Assembly: GCA_045658965.1 (NCBI GenBank)
Contig: JAZOVZ010000090.1
Coordinates: 1 to 64,000, forward strand
Length of the DNA: 64,000 nt
From: SVQP01 sp045658965
GTDB lineage: Bacteria > Bacillota > Clostridia > Oscillospirales > CAG-272
Direction: 5' to 3'
Below, piece by piece: positions 33,201 to 40,438 of the stretch (the stretch's first letter is position 1; every line of letters starts with the position of its first letter). The notes under the pieces are model-generated. The model was given only the letters and a program-made list of their open reading frames with translations, was not told the origin of the DNA and did no database searches. The translations under genes and the position numbers were made by a program.

Positions 33201-33728
33201 TTACGATGCATTCTGTGACCGGAGCGTATGTATCTGGTCACGCAAAAGAGCTGCTGTCTCAAAATCCTCGGCAAGCACAGCCTGCTTCATCTGCTCGCGC
33301 AAGAGTGCGGCACGTGCCTCGCGCTCGCGGCGCAGTCTGAAATTGCGCGGCATGCGGCCGGGATAGGAGGTGCCGTCGGGGAGGGCGTGCAGCGAGCCCG
33401 AGATCTCGTCAAGGAAGGTCTTGTAGCATGCGGCACAGCCCACGCTGCCGCTCTCGGCAATGCCGGCTAAGGTAGAGGCGCAAACGGGGCAGGTGCGCAC
33501 GGCGGCAATATTGTGCGGTACGGTAATGCCGCAGAGATTGCCGAACATGGCGCTTTCGCTGCACCCGAACGCGGAGGATGCCGAGGGAATGCGCACGTCC
33601 TCCAGCTCGCCCGTGCGGCGCATGGTCTCCGCGCAATCGGCGCAAAGCGAGCAGGAGCGCGTTTTCCCGCCTAAGTTTTCGTTATAAAAGACGGTAGCCT
33701 TTTTCTTTTTACATTTTTCACATAACAT
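33201..33728 (-). CDS. mcsA: McsA, zinc-finger activator/adaptor of McsB-ClpC
   Basis: 175 residues. Zinc-binding cysteines are at 3, 6, 26, 29 and 32 and again at 80, 83, 98 and 101 (CEKC, CSLCADC, CPVC, CAAC), and a UVR domain closes the protein (QMKQAVLAEDFETAALLRDQ). In Bacillus McsA activates McsB and stabilises its complex with CtsR/ClpC. Here it heads the mcsA-mcsB-clpC operon, 14 bases before mcsB. AAAGGA site upstream; a TATAAT (33766-33771, minus) lies about 40 bases before the ATG. Confidence 0.9.
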   Translation of the reverse strand: MLCEKCKKKKATVFYNENLGGKTRSCSLCADCAETMRRTGELEDVRIPSASSAFGCSESAMFGNLCGITVPHNIAAVRTCPVCASTLAGIAESGSVGCAACYKTFLDEISGSLHALPDGTSYPGRMPRNFRLRREREARAALLREQMKQAVLAEDFETAALLRDQIHTLRSQNAS

Positions 33729-33777
33729 AATGGAAATATCCTTTCTTTGAGCGTTAGTCTATTTCATTATAAACGCA

Positions 33778-33803
33778 CCGATGCGAAAAACGTGTCGCAT
33801 CGG
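33778..33803 (-). other. Inverted repeat between mcsA and the PG-binding gene
   Basis: CCGATGCGA (33778-33786) and TCGCATCGG (33795-33803) are perfect complements with an 8-base spacer, just upstream of the mcsA -10. It could terminate the peptidoglycan-binding gene or be an operator for mcsA; the weak T-run on the minus strand leaves both open. It is not a CtsR heptad repeat. Confidence 0.55.
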
Positions 33804-33816
33804 GGCGGTAAAAAAA

Positions 33817-34356
33817 TTATTGTGTTTCACTGCCTGCGGGCAGAGCATTGAAGCGGTCGGCAATGGCGTTCCAGGTCAGAATATCCACAAGTCCGTTTTG
33901 CTCAAGGTCAAGATAGCCTTGCATTTCGCGCACCGCGTTTTGGGTGGCAAGGTCATATTGCCCCGTGAGCTGTGGCGGGGTGAGTGCGTACAATAGCGTC
34001 AGCTCGCCAAGCATGTATTGCAAAACGGCAACGTCAATGCCCACAGCCCCAAGGTCGAGATATCCGCCCGGAGGCGTCTGCGCAAACAGAGAGATCGGCG
34101 TGGGGGGCGAGTACAGCGCAAGAGAATCCAGATAGTCCGCGTACAGCCGCTCCCACGTTTCGCGGTCTGCCGTACCCGTGACGGGAAGACCCGACACGCG
34201 CTGATAATCGGACAGCGCGTCGCGCGTAGCGGAATCAAAAATGCCGTCCACGGGGACTTGACCGATGCCCTCTGTGTGATACGCCAGTTGCCGCAGATAC
34301 CGCTGCAGATTGGCAACGGCAGGGGAATAGTTGGGATGATTGCTTTGATCGGGCAT
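33817..34356 (-). CDS. Peptidoglycan-binding domain protein
   Basis: 179 residues with two PG_binding_1 repeats: first about 10-65 (VANLQRYLRQLAYHTEG, VDGIFDSATRDALSDYQ) and second about 100-165 (GIDVAVLQYMLGELTLL, LTGQYDLATQNAVREMQ). There is no signal peptide or catalytic domain. AAAGGAG lies 7 bases before the ATG at 34356. It is the third gene of a cluster with a SpoIID-like protein, so a role in the spore envelope or cortex is likely, by context. Confidence 0.8.
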   Translation of the reverse strand: MPDQSNHPNYSPAVANLQRYLRQLAYHTEGIGQVPVDGIFDSATRDALSDYQRVSGLPVTGTADRETWERLYADYLDSLALYSPPTPISLFAQTPPGGYLDLGAVGIDVAVLQYMLGELTLLYALTPPQLTGQYDLATQNAVREMQGYLDLEQNGLVDILTWNAIADRFNALPAGSETQ

Positions 34357-34411
34357 GATTGCTCCTTTCATAAATCCAAAGCTGATGAGTATCAAGAAAA
34401 TATGAGAATAT

Positions 34412-34564
34412 GAAATTTGCCCTCGGTCAAATTTCTACCATAACGTTCCGCGCAAAGCGGAACGTTTCACTCGCGCAAGGCGCGAATTTCACTTTCGCGG
34501 AGCGAAAATTTCACATTTCGCCCGTGGCGAAATATTTCATTGCAATGAAAGCATTGCTTTCATT
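34412..34564. repeat. Tandem array of seven short hairpins
   Basis: Between the two peptidoglycan-binding genes, successive different palindromes follow each other, most of them joined by a TTTCAC-like spacer: 34412-34435, 34442-34466 (AACGTTCCGC..GCGGAACGTT), 34471-34485 (TCGCGCAAGGCGCGA), 34493-34507 (TTTCGCGGAGCGAAA), 34516-34532 (TTTCGCCCGTGGCGAAA), 34535-34550 and 34544-34564. The last overlaps the stop codon of the SpoIID-like gene. Confidence 0.85.
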
Positions 34565-35960
34565 GCTCGCCAACGGCAAAGCCCGGGTACTGTCCGTCCT
34601 GCAGGGAATCCGAGGCGACTAAATCCGCATAAAGATCGGCAATGGCTGTCCACGCAATGGCATCCACCGCACCCGATGCGGGCAGCCCGAACTGCGTACG
34701 GAAGGCGCGCACCGCCGCCTCGGTCTGATTGCCGAAATACCCCGTGGGCGAGACAGAGGGAATGGACGGATAGGTCTGTGCTATGCGGTTCAGGTACTCC
34801 TGCAGCACGCGCACGGCAGGCGAATCCGCGCCTTGCCGCAGCACCACACCGGGGAACGGGATGGCACCGCTGACGGTATATTCTTCGGGCACCGTGCCCA
34901 CAATGCCGAGGTATGCGCGGTACATGGTCTCCCACGTTTCGGGACCCACAATGCCGTCGGGTACAAGCCCGAACGTAGTCTGCAGATCGACTACCGCTGC
35001 GCGCGTGGCAGGTCCGAACGTGCCGTCTATGGTCACAGCGGGAATGGTGTTGTAGTAGGCGGCAAGAAAGCTCAGGTAGTATTGCAGGCTGAGCACGCCC
35101 GTGCCGCTGTCCCCCTCGCGCAGCACCTCGGGGAATTGCTTGGTGACTTCTTCAAGCCGAATACCCTCGGAGTCCAGCTCATTGAGCCGTTTTACGCCGG
35201 CGTATATAGCCTGTATCGCAAACCAAGTTGCCCGCCCCACCACGCCGTCGGGCGTGAGGTTGAAGATCTCCTGAAAAGCACGAACAGCCGCTTCGGTGTC
35301 CTCAACGAAAATGCCGTCTGTCTGCACGATCTTGGGAATGGCAGGGTAGTTTTGCGCTATGCGGTTGAGTCTGATTTGAATCGTGCGCACGTCGTCGCCC
35401 ACGTTGCCCACGCGCAAGGGGAAATCGGGCGGTGAGACGTCCAAGCCCTCGACGGGTACGTCGGTGACGATATCAATATCGTCGCCGTAATAAGTAGTCA
35501 GGATTTCATACGGTGTGAGTCCGCGGTTGGCAAGATCGACCGAACCCCATTGCGAAAGCCCGTTGCAGGTGACCTCCACGCCGTCGCAATAGGCGGCAAA
35601 TAAGGGCTCGACGCTGCCTTGCCTGCGAATGTAGGAGTTGAAAATATCGCCCGCGATCTCTCGGATGTTGTCAAAGATATCACGCCCGTTGACAAAGGAT
35701 TGATCAATGGCGGTGGAATTGGTAATGTCGAAATCGTAGCCGCGTGAGCGGTAGTATTGCGTATAGATGCGGTTGAGCGCAAAGGAGATCTGCGCGTACA
35801 TATTGGCGCGGATGGCGTTTTCGGGCCAGGTGGGGTAGATTTCCGAGGATGCGACGTTGGTGACGTAATCAAGAAAGGGCAGCGTCACGTTTTGCGCGGG
35901 TGTGCCGGGCGCACCGAGGTGCACCGTAATGGTTTCGGGAATGATTGGCGTGTCGGGCAT
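34560..35960 (-). CDS. SpoIID-like protein with peptidoglycan-binding repeats
   Basis: 466 residues. Residues about 20-150 resemble SpoIID/LytB: YVTNVASSEIYPTWPENAIR keeps the glutamate that is catalytic in SpoIID lytic transglycosylases, and AAYCDGVEVTCNGLSQWGS matches the substrate-cleft region. Three PG_binding_1 domains follow (about 190-250, 285-345, 380-445). No signal peptide is seen, unlike membrane-bound SpoIID. ATG 35960 has AAAGGAGG 6 bases upstream. It is the second gene of the cluster; it may remodel spore peptidoglycan. Confidence 0.78.
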   Translation of the reverse strand: MPDTPIIPETITVHLGAPGTPAQNVTLPFLDYVTNVASSEIYPTWPENAIRANMYAQISFALNRIYTQYYRSRGYDFDITNSTAIDQSFVNGRDIFDNIREIAGDIFNSYIRRQGSVEPLFAAYCDGVEVTCNGLSQWGSVDLANRGLTPYEILTTYYGDDIDIVTDVPVEGLDVSPPDFPLRVGNVGDDVRTIQIRLNRIAQNYPAIPKIVQTDGIFVEDTEAAVRAFQEIFNLTPDGVVGRATWFAIQAIYAGVKRLNELDSEGIRLEEVTKQFPEVLREGDSGTGVLSLQYYLSFLAAYYNTIPAVTIDGTFGPATRAAVVDLQTTFGLVPDGIVGPETWETMYRAYLGIVGTVPEEYTVSGAIPFPGVVLRQGADSPAVRVLQEYLNRIAQTYPSIPSVSPTGYFGNQTEAAVRAFRTQFGLPASGAVDAIAWTAIADLYADLVASDSLQDGQYPGFAVGEQ

Positions 35961-35980
35961 AAGCAACCTCCTTTACAGAT

Positions 35981-36421
35981 TTACAGATCGGGATTGACCG
36001 ACTCGTAAAAGATCTGCACGTCGCGTCCTTTGTTGTCGGTATATTCGTTTTCCGGCAAAGCCTGCAGTACGGCGGGCTGTACGGCAACAATGCCGTCGAA
36101 AATCGGCACGTTGGCGTAGTAATTTTCATAGTAGCGGTCGGTCTGCACGTCTATGCTGTAAAGTGCGTAGGGCAAAATGCTTGAGCCGGGGGCTTGCGAG
36201 AGCGCACGCGCGGGGGCGGGCAGGGAAAGAATGGGCGTTTTGCCGCTGCGGTCGGTGACCATGGACGAGATCACGTTGCCCACGTCCGAGCCGCTTTCGG
36301 GGTCGTAGTCGCGTACGGTCACGATCGCACCGGGTAAAGGGATCGCACCGCCCGCCGTGCTGACCTGCACGATCAAGTACCCTTCGCCCGACGGAGTGCG
36401 AGGGGGGGAGCTGTTATCCAT
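35981..36421 (-). CDS. Carboxypeptidase-regulatory/CNA-B-like domain protein
   Basis: 146 residues forming one beta-sandwich-like domain: GYLIVQVSTAGGAIPLPGAI, VTVRDYD, MVTDRSGKTPILSLPAP and IDVQTDRYYENYYANVPIF follow the pattern of transthyretin-like carboxypeptidase regulatory domains. No signal peptide. AGGAGGT precedes ATG 36421. It heads the SpoIID cluster, 20 bases before the next gene. A structural partner of the SpoIID-like protein is a reasonable guess. Confidence 0.65.
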   Translation of the reverse strand: MDNSSPPRTPSGEGYLIVQVSTAGGAIPLPGAIVTVRDYDPESGSDVGNVISSMVTDRSGKTPILSLPAPARALSQAPGSSILPYALYSIDVQTDRYYENYYANVPIFDGIVAVQPAVLQALPENEYTDNKGRDVQIFYESVNPDL

Positions 36422-36488
36422 ACGTTTACCTCCTGGAAAGTTTTTCTGTATTATGGTATGTTTTTGCGCAGAAACTTGCCACAGCCAC

Positions 36489-36528
36489 TTGACAAAGCCG
36501 CACGAACTGTGTATAATGAGCATATACA
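36489..36528 (+). promoter_or_regulatory. Promoter and operator of the GntR-ABC operon
   Basis: TTGACA (36489-36494) and TATAAT (36512-36517) have 17-base spacing. TGTATA-atgagca-TATACA (36510-36515 and 36523-36528) is a perfect inverted repeat over the -10, the expected place for a YtrA-type GntR repressor. Confidence 0.82.
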
Positions 36529-36548
36529 GTAATAACAGAGGTGGAAAC

Positions 36549-36926
36549 GTGAACATTCTCATTGACAATAAGAGCGGAGAGCCGATCTACAATCAGATAT
36601 ACTCGCAGATCAAAAATCAGATCATCGGGGGAGAGCTTGCCGAGCACGAGCTGCTGCCGTCCATTCGCGGTCTTGCCAAGGATCTGCGCATCAGCTTTAT
36701 CACCACCAAGCGCGCCTACGAGGAGCTGGAAAGGGAAGGCTTTATCTATACGCTGCCTGCCAAGGGTTGCTACGTCGCGCCCAAGAACGTGGAGCTTTTG
36801 CGCGAGGAAAATCTGCGCCGCATCGAGCAGCACGCAGAGCATATCGCGCGCCTTGCCGTGTCCTGTAATCTGACTAAAGAGGATGTTATCGAAATGATCA
36901 CGTTTTGCATGGAGGAAAAAGAATGA
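36549..36926 (+). CDS. GntR family regulator, YtrA subfamily
   Basis: 125-residue repressor: GntR winged helix (PIYNQIYSQIKNQIIGGEL, LLPSIRGLAKDLRISFITTK, YEELEREGFIYTLPAKGCYV) and a short helical tail for dimerisation, the YtrA length. The start is GTG at 36549 with a GAGGTGG site; a longer in-frame ATG lies in the -10 region and cannot be used from this promoter. Its stop overlaps the ABC gene by four bases. It probably represses the whole operon. Confidence 0.88.
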   Translation: MNILIDNKSGEPIYNQIYSQIKNQIIGGELAEHELLPSIRGLAKDLRISFITTKRAYEELEREGFIYTLPAKGCYVAPKNVELLREENLRRIEQHAEHIARLAVSCNLTKEDVIEMITFCMEEKE

Positions 36927-37768
36927 ACGCATTGGAGCTTAAAAACGTAACCAAAAAATATCCCGATTTTTGCCTTGACGGCATTGATCTGACGCTTCCG
37001 AGCGGTTGCATCATCGGTCTGATCGGACAAAACGGTGCGGGAAAAACGACAACGATCAAGCTCATTTTGGATATGCTGCAGCTTGATGACGGCTATATTT
37101 CGGTGCTTGGCATGGATCACCATAAGCACGCCCGCGAGATCAAGGAAGACGTGGGTGTGGTGCTGGACGAGGTGGGTATTCCCGAATGCCTGAACGCGCG
37201 CCAGCTTGGCAAGGTCATGCAAAACACCTATAAAAACTGGGATATGGCAAGGTATGCAGAGCTGCTGGGGCGCTTTTCCTTGCCCGAAAAAAAGCCTTTT
37301 AAGGATTTTTCGCGCGGCATGAAGATGAAGTTGGGCATTGCCATTGCCATGTCACACGGTGCAAAGCTGCTTGTGCTGGATGAGCCTACGGGCGGTCTTG
37401 ACCCCGTGGTGCGTGATGAGGTGGTTGAGATGTTTTACGAGTTTACAAGGGATGAGGGGCATTCCATTCTGATCTCTTCGCACATCGTCAGCGACCTGGA
37501 GCGTCTTTGCGATTACGTGGCGTTTCTGCATCGGGGCAAGCTGTTGCTTTGCAAAGAAAAGGACGCGCTGCTGGATTCGTATTACTGCGTGCATTGCACA
37601 AGGGAGCAGCTTGCTACTATTCCCGCAGGGGCGATTCTGCATAAAAAAGAAACGCCCTACGGCGTTGAGCTGGTCATGAAGAGAGAGGACGTGCCGCAGG
37701 AGCTTGCGCACGGACCGATCACGATTGAAGAGCTGTTCGTGACCATGGTAAAGGAGGCAAGAGAATGA
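36923..37768 (+). CDS. ABC transporter ATP-binding protein (YtrB-like)
   Basis: 281-residue ATPase: Walker A GQNGAGKTTT at about 37-46, signature DFSRGMKMKLGIAIAMSHG (SRGMK in place of LSGGQ, as in this subgroup), Walker B LLVLDEPTGGLDP and the switch SSHIVSDLERLC. GGAGG site upstream; ATGA overlap with the GntR gene. Partners are the permease downstream and regulator upstream. Related operons answer cell-wall antibiotics. Confidence 0.93.
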   Translation: MNALELKNVTKKYPDFCLDGIDLTLPSGCIIGLIGQNGAGKTTTIKLILDMLQLDDGYISVLGMDHHKHAREIKEDVGVVLDEVGIPECLNARQLGKVMQNTYKNWDMARYAELLGRFSLPEKKPFKDFSRGMKMKLGIAIAMSHGAKLLVLDEPTGGLDPVVRDEVVEMFYEFTRDEGHSILISSHIVSDLERLCDYVAFLHRGKLLLCKEKDALLDSYYCVHCTREQLATIPAGAILHKKETPYGVELVMKREDVPQELAHGPITIEELFVTMVKEARE

Positions 37769-38388
37769 AAGGGCTGATACTGAAGGATTTTTACATGATG
37801 ATCAAGTATTGCAGAATCACCTTGGCGGTATCCGTCATGTTTCTGATACTTGCATTTTTCAACGATAGTCCGTTTATCCTGTTCTATCCCAGCATGATAT
37901 GCGGGCTGATTCCCACCACGCTGCTTGCATACGATGAGCGCAGCAGGTGGCTGCAATACAGCATGACCATGCCTTATACCAAAACGCAAATCGTCAGCAG
38001 CAAGTATCTGATCGGACTGATATCACAATCCTTGATGCTGCTTGTAATTGCCGCCGTGCAGGCGGTCAAAATGAGCATGAGCGGAAGCTTTATGCTCCGT
38101 GAATATCTGACAATGCTGATGCTGGTGGCTGTACTGTCGCTGTTTTCCTCGTCCGTCAGCCTGCCCTTTATTTTCAAGCTGGGCGTGGAAAAGGGCAGAA
38201 TTGCGTATTACGTGATGGTCGGTGTTGCATGCGGTCTGAGTGCCGGGACATCCGTGTTGCTCAACAATGAAACGCCGCAGCCCGTTGCGTTTGACGCTGT
38301 CCTGCCCGTGCTTTTGCTGATTGTCGCGGGTATCTACGCACTGTCGTGGTATCTCTCTGTCGTGTTCTTTAAGAAGAGGGAGCTGTGA
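37765..38388 (+). CDS. ABC-2 type permease
   Basis: 207 residues with about six membrane helices (17-33, 36-56, 81-101, 113-135, 145-162, 172-195) and a cytosolic MKGLILKDFYMM start, typical of ABC2_membrane_5 permeases. ATGA overlap with the ATPase gene. Substrate unknown; likely a cell-envelope-active peptide or lipid given the YtrA-type control. Confidence 0.85.
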   Translation: MKGLILKDFYMMIKYCRITLAVSVMFLILAFFNDSPFILFYPSMICGLIPTTLLAYDERSRWLQYSMTMPYTKTQIVSSKYLIGLISQSLMLLVIAAVQAVKMSMSGSFMLREYLTMLMLVAVLSLFSSSVSLPFIFKLGVEKGRIAYYVMVGVACGLSAGTSVLLNNETPQPVAFDAVLPVLLLIVAGIYALSWYLSVVFFKKREL

Positions 38389-38450
38389 TATCATTTTGGG
38401 CGTGCATTATAAAAAGCGCGAATAAATACCAAATATTTTTTGAAAACATC

Positions 38451-38479
38451 TTGACATTGCAGACGGAGTTTGATATAAT
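38451..38479 (+). promoter_or_regulatory. tRNA-Leu promoter
   Basis: TTGACA (38451-38456) and TATAAT (38474-38479) have 17-base spacing, 15 bases before the tRNA. Confidence 0.88.
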
Positions 38480-38494
38480 ATATAGGTCGATGAC

Positions 38495-38581
38495 GCCGGT
38501 GTGACGGAATCGGCAGACGTACCAGACTCAAAATCTGGCGATGGCAACATCGTGTGGGTTCAAGTCCCACCACCGGCACCA
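38495..38581 (+). tRNA. tRNA-Leu (CAA anticodon)
   Basis: 87 bases with encoded CCA. Acceptor stem GCCGGTG pairs with CACCGGC (38571-38577), discriminator A. Anticodon arm CCAGA-CTCAAAA-TCTGG gives anticodon CAA. A long variable arm (CGATG-gcaa-CATCG) and the T-arm GTGGGTTCAAGTCCCAC confirm a class II leucine tRNA. Confidence 0.96.
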
Positions 38582-38628
38582 CAAAAGAGGGGTTCAACCG
38601 CAGGTTGAGCCCCTCTTTTGTGGTGCCC
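38575..38628 (+). terminator. Terminator starting in the tRNA-Leu 3' end
   Basis: The stem runs from GGCACCACAAAAGAGG (including the tRNA CCA) through GGGTTCAACC, loop GCA, to the complement ending at 38628, with one wobble pair. The tRNA end is thus part of the terminator helix. Confidence 0.85.
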
Positions 38629-38639
38629 GCGTCTTGCGA

Positions 38640-38740
38640 CGCCGAACCCCGTCGCTGCGCGCCATAGGCGCGTTGCGGCATATTTGCGCCGGTTGCCTTG
38701 CCCACATATTACGACTATAAGCGCAAATAGGGGTTCGTAA
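38640..38740 (+). repeat. Complex inverted-repeat element downstream of tRNA-Leu
   Basis: Outer arms CGAACCCC (38643-38650) and GGGGTTCG (38730-38737); second arms ATTTGCGC (38682-38689) and GCGCAAAT (38721-38728); inner hairpin CGCGCC-ata-GGCGCG (38658-38672). The same plan occurs after the CAT tRNA at 56.9 kb. The outer right arm runs into GTAAGTCCCAC, a near copy of the tRNA-Leu T-arm. Confidence 0.75.
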
Positions 38741-38831
38741 GTCCCACGCCTGCGGCAAGAACTTATTTTAACTGCTATTTCAGGGCGTGCAAACTGACTC
38801 TACCGCGGCTTTTGCGTCGTCGCGCCGAGAA

Positions 38832-38895
38832 TCAAGTCCCACCACCGGCACCACAAAAGAGCGGATAGGCAAAAGCCTATCCGCTCTTTTGTCAT
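38832..38895 (+). repeat. Duplicated tRNA-Leu 3' end with its own terminator
   Basis: Bases 38832-38861 are an exact 30-base copy of 38560-38589 (T-loop, acceptor 3' strand, CCA and terminator start). A perfect 17-bp hairpin (CAAAAGAGCGGATAGGC, loop AAAA) follows. The rest of the tRNA is absent, so this is a fragment, not a second tRNA. The 639-base region 38389-39027 holds no protein gene. Confidence 0.9.
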
Positions 38896-38963
38896 TGACG
38901 GTATTAATGTGGGCTTGAAGGGGGCGCGGGAAAGAATAATTTATAAATATCTGTTGTTTGATA

Positions 38964-38992
38964 TTGCCAAACTGAATGATTCATGCTATAAT
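38964..38992 (+). promoter_or_regulatory. Promoter of the phosphoesterase lipoprotein gene
   Basis: TTGCCA (38964-38969) and TATAAT (38987-38992) have 17-base spacing. Confidence 0.65.
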
Positions 38993-39027
38993 ACATTAGA
39001 AGTATATAGCGAAAGCGAGGCGTCTCC

Positions 39028-40302
39028 ATGAAAAAACTCATTTTGATCTTACTTAGCGCGTTATTCTGCCTGTCCTGCCTTGCATCCTGCAATCAGCAGC
39101 CCGAGGAGCAGGATCCCGCAGAGACGACCTTGGAATCGACCGAGCCCGAGACGGAAACCGAAGAAATGACAACGGAAGCAGAGGACAAGTTAGCTATGGA
39201 ACAGGTGGACTTTATCGTCAGCGTGCCTGCTGACCGCCAGGCTGTTGTGTTACAGCTGACCGACCCGCAGATCATTGACGCATCGCAATGCAGAACCCCC
39301 GACCGTCTTGGCAGTTCGCAGAAGGAGATCTGGGGTGCGGACAAAAAGGATGCACTTTGCTATGATTACCTGCGCGAGATTATTACCGAGACCAAGCCCG
39401 ATCTGATTCTGCTTACGGGCGATATCGTATACGGTGAATTTGACGACAACGGATCGGTATTTCTTGAGTTTGTGGCGTTTATGGAGTCGTTTGGTATTCC
39501 GTGGGCACCCGTGTTCGGCAACCATGACAACGAGAGTGCCATGGGTGTGGATTGGCAATGCGAGCAGTTTATAAACGCCGAACATTGCTTGTTCGTGCAG
39601 CGTGAGCTGCACGGCAACGGTAACTATACCGTTGGCATCGAGCAGGGCGGCAAGCTGACCCGCGTATTCGTTATGATGGACTCCAATGGCTGCGGTAACG
39701 CAAGCTCCGCTTCGCTGGAAAACAAATACCTGCGCCGCGATTCGGGCTTGACCACCAAGCAGATCAACTGGTATAAGGGCGTGATCAATGAAATCGTTGC
39801 CATTTCTCCCGATACCAAGCTTTCGGTTGCCTTCCATATCCAGCCCGACGTGCTGGGGGATGTGTTTGCAAAATACGGCACGGATGGCTCGACTCCCGTG
39901 TATATCGATTACGCAGAAAACCGCCAGGAGGGCGATTTCGGCTACATCGGCTATGTGCACGAGACCTTCTGGGATGCCAACAAGAGGGCTTGGAAGAGCT
40001 TTAAGGAGCTGGGCGTAGATTCGATCTTCTTGGGGCACGAGCATGCAAACAGCGCAAGCATCGTCTACGAGGGGATTCGCGTGCAGTACGGTATGAAATC
40101 CTCCTGCTATGACCAAGTGAATTATGTCGATGCAAACGGAAACATCACGTTTGCATGGGTGTCTAACGATACGCCGTTGGTAGGCGGTACGGTTATGAAG
40201 CTGGATGCCGAGGGCAATATCGTCGATCCCTACATTTACTACTGTAAGAACGCAGGTGCGGAGATCGATTGGGCAAGCATTTTTGCCAACAAGGCGCAAT
40301 AA
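39028..40302 (+). CDS. Secreted metallophosphoesterase lipoprotein
   Basis: 424 residues. Signal peptide with lipobox LASC (Cys near residue 21), an acidic Glu/Thr-rich linker to about residue 58, then a calcineurin-like phosphoesterase: LTDPQI, LLTGDIVYGEFDDNG, VFGNHDNE and LGHEHANS carry the metal ligands. It probably hydrolyses phosphate esters outside the cell. The ribosome site (GAGGCG) is weak. Monocistronic, with terminator. Confidence 0.85.
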   Translation: MKKLILILLSALFCLSCLASCNQQPEEQDPAETTLESTEPETETEEMTTEAEDKLAMEQVDFIVSVPADRQAVVLQLTDPQIIDASQCRTPDRLGSSQKEIWGADKKDALCYDYLREIITETKPDLILLTGDIVYGEFDDNGSVFLEFVAFMESFGIPWAPVFGNHDNESAMGVDWQCEQFINAEHCLFVQRELHGNGNYTVGIEQGGKLTRVFVMMDSNGCGNASSASLENKYLRRDSGLTTKQINWYKGVINEIVAISPDTKLSVAFHIQPDVLGDVFAKYGTDGSTPVYIDYAENRQEGDFGYIGYVHETFWDANKRAWKSFKELGVDSIFLGHEHANSASIVYEGIRVQYGMKSSCYDQVNYVDANGNITFAWVSNDTPLVGGTVMKLDAEGNIVDPYIYYCKNAGAEIDWASIFANKAQ

Positions 40303-40306
40303 AAGA

Positions 40307-40343
40307 GAAAAGCGGTCGTCTTTGGGTGATCGCTTTTCATTTT
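40307..40343 (+). terminator. Terminator after the phosphoesterase lipoprotein
   Basis: GAAAAGCGGTC pairs with GATCGCTTTTC (one wobble), followed by ATTTTG. Confidence 0.7.
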
Positions 40344-40381
40344 GCATATAAAGCGTGTCGATTTTTCGTGCGAAATGATGA

Positions 40382-40410
40382 TTGTGCAAACGGGGCAATC
40401 GTGATATAAT
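40382..40410 (+). promoter_or_regulatory. Promoter of the histidine phosphatase-esterase operon
   Basis: TTGTGC (40382-40387) and TATAAT (40405-40410) have 17-base spacing. Confidence 0.6.
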
Positions 40411-40438
40411 AGAAAAAAACACCCCCAAGGAGGCAGCT

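Noticed and set aside
34412..34564. CRISPR array
   Set aside because: The units are unlike each other in sequence and palindromic, with no constant 25-35 base repeat or cas genes nearby.
38391..38705. Minus-strand ORF across tRNA-Leu
   Set aside because: Antisense of the tRNA and terminator; no ribosome site or codon pattern of a real gene.
38832..38861. Second tRNA-Leu gene
   Set aside because: Only the 3' 22 bases and CCA are present; the acceptor 5' strand, D-arm and anticodon arm are missing.
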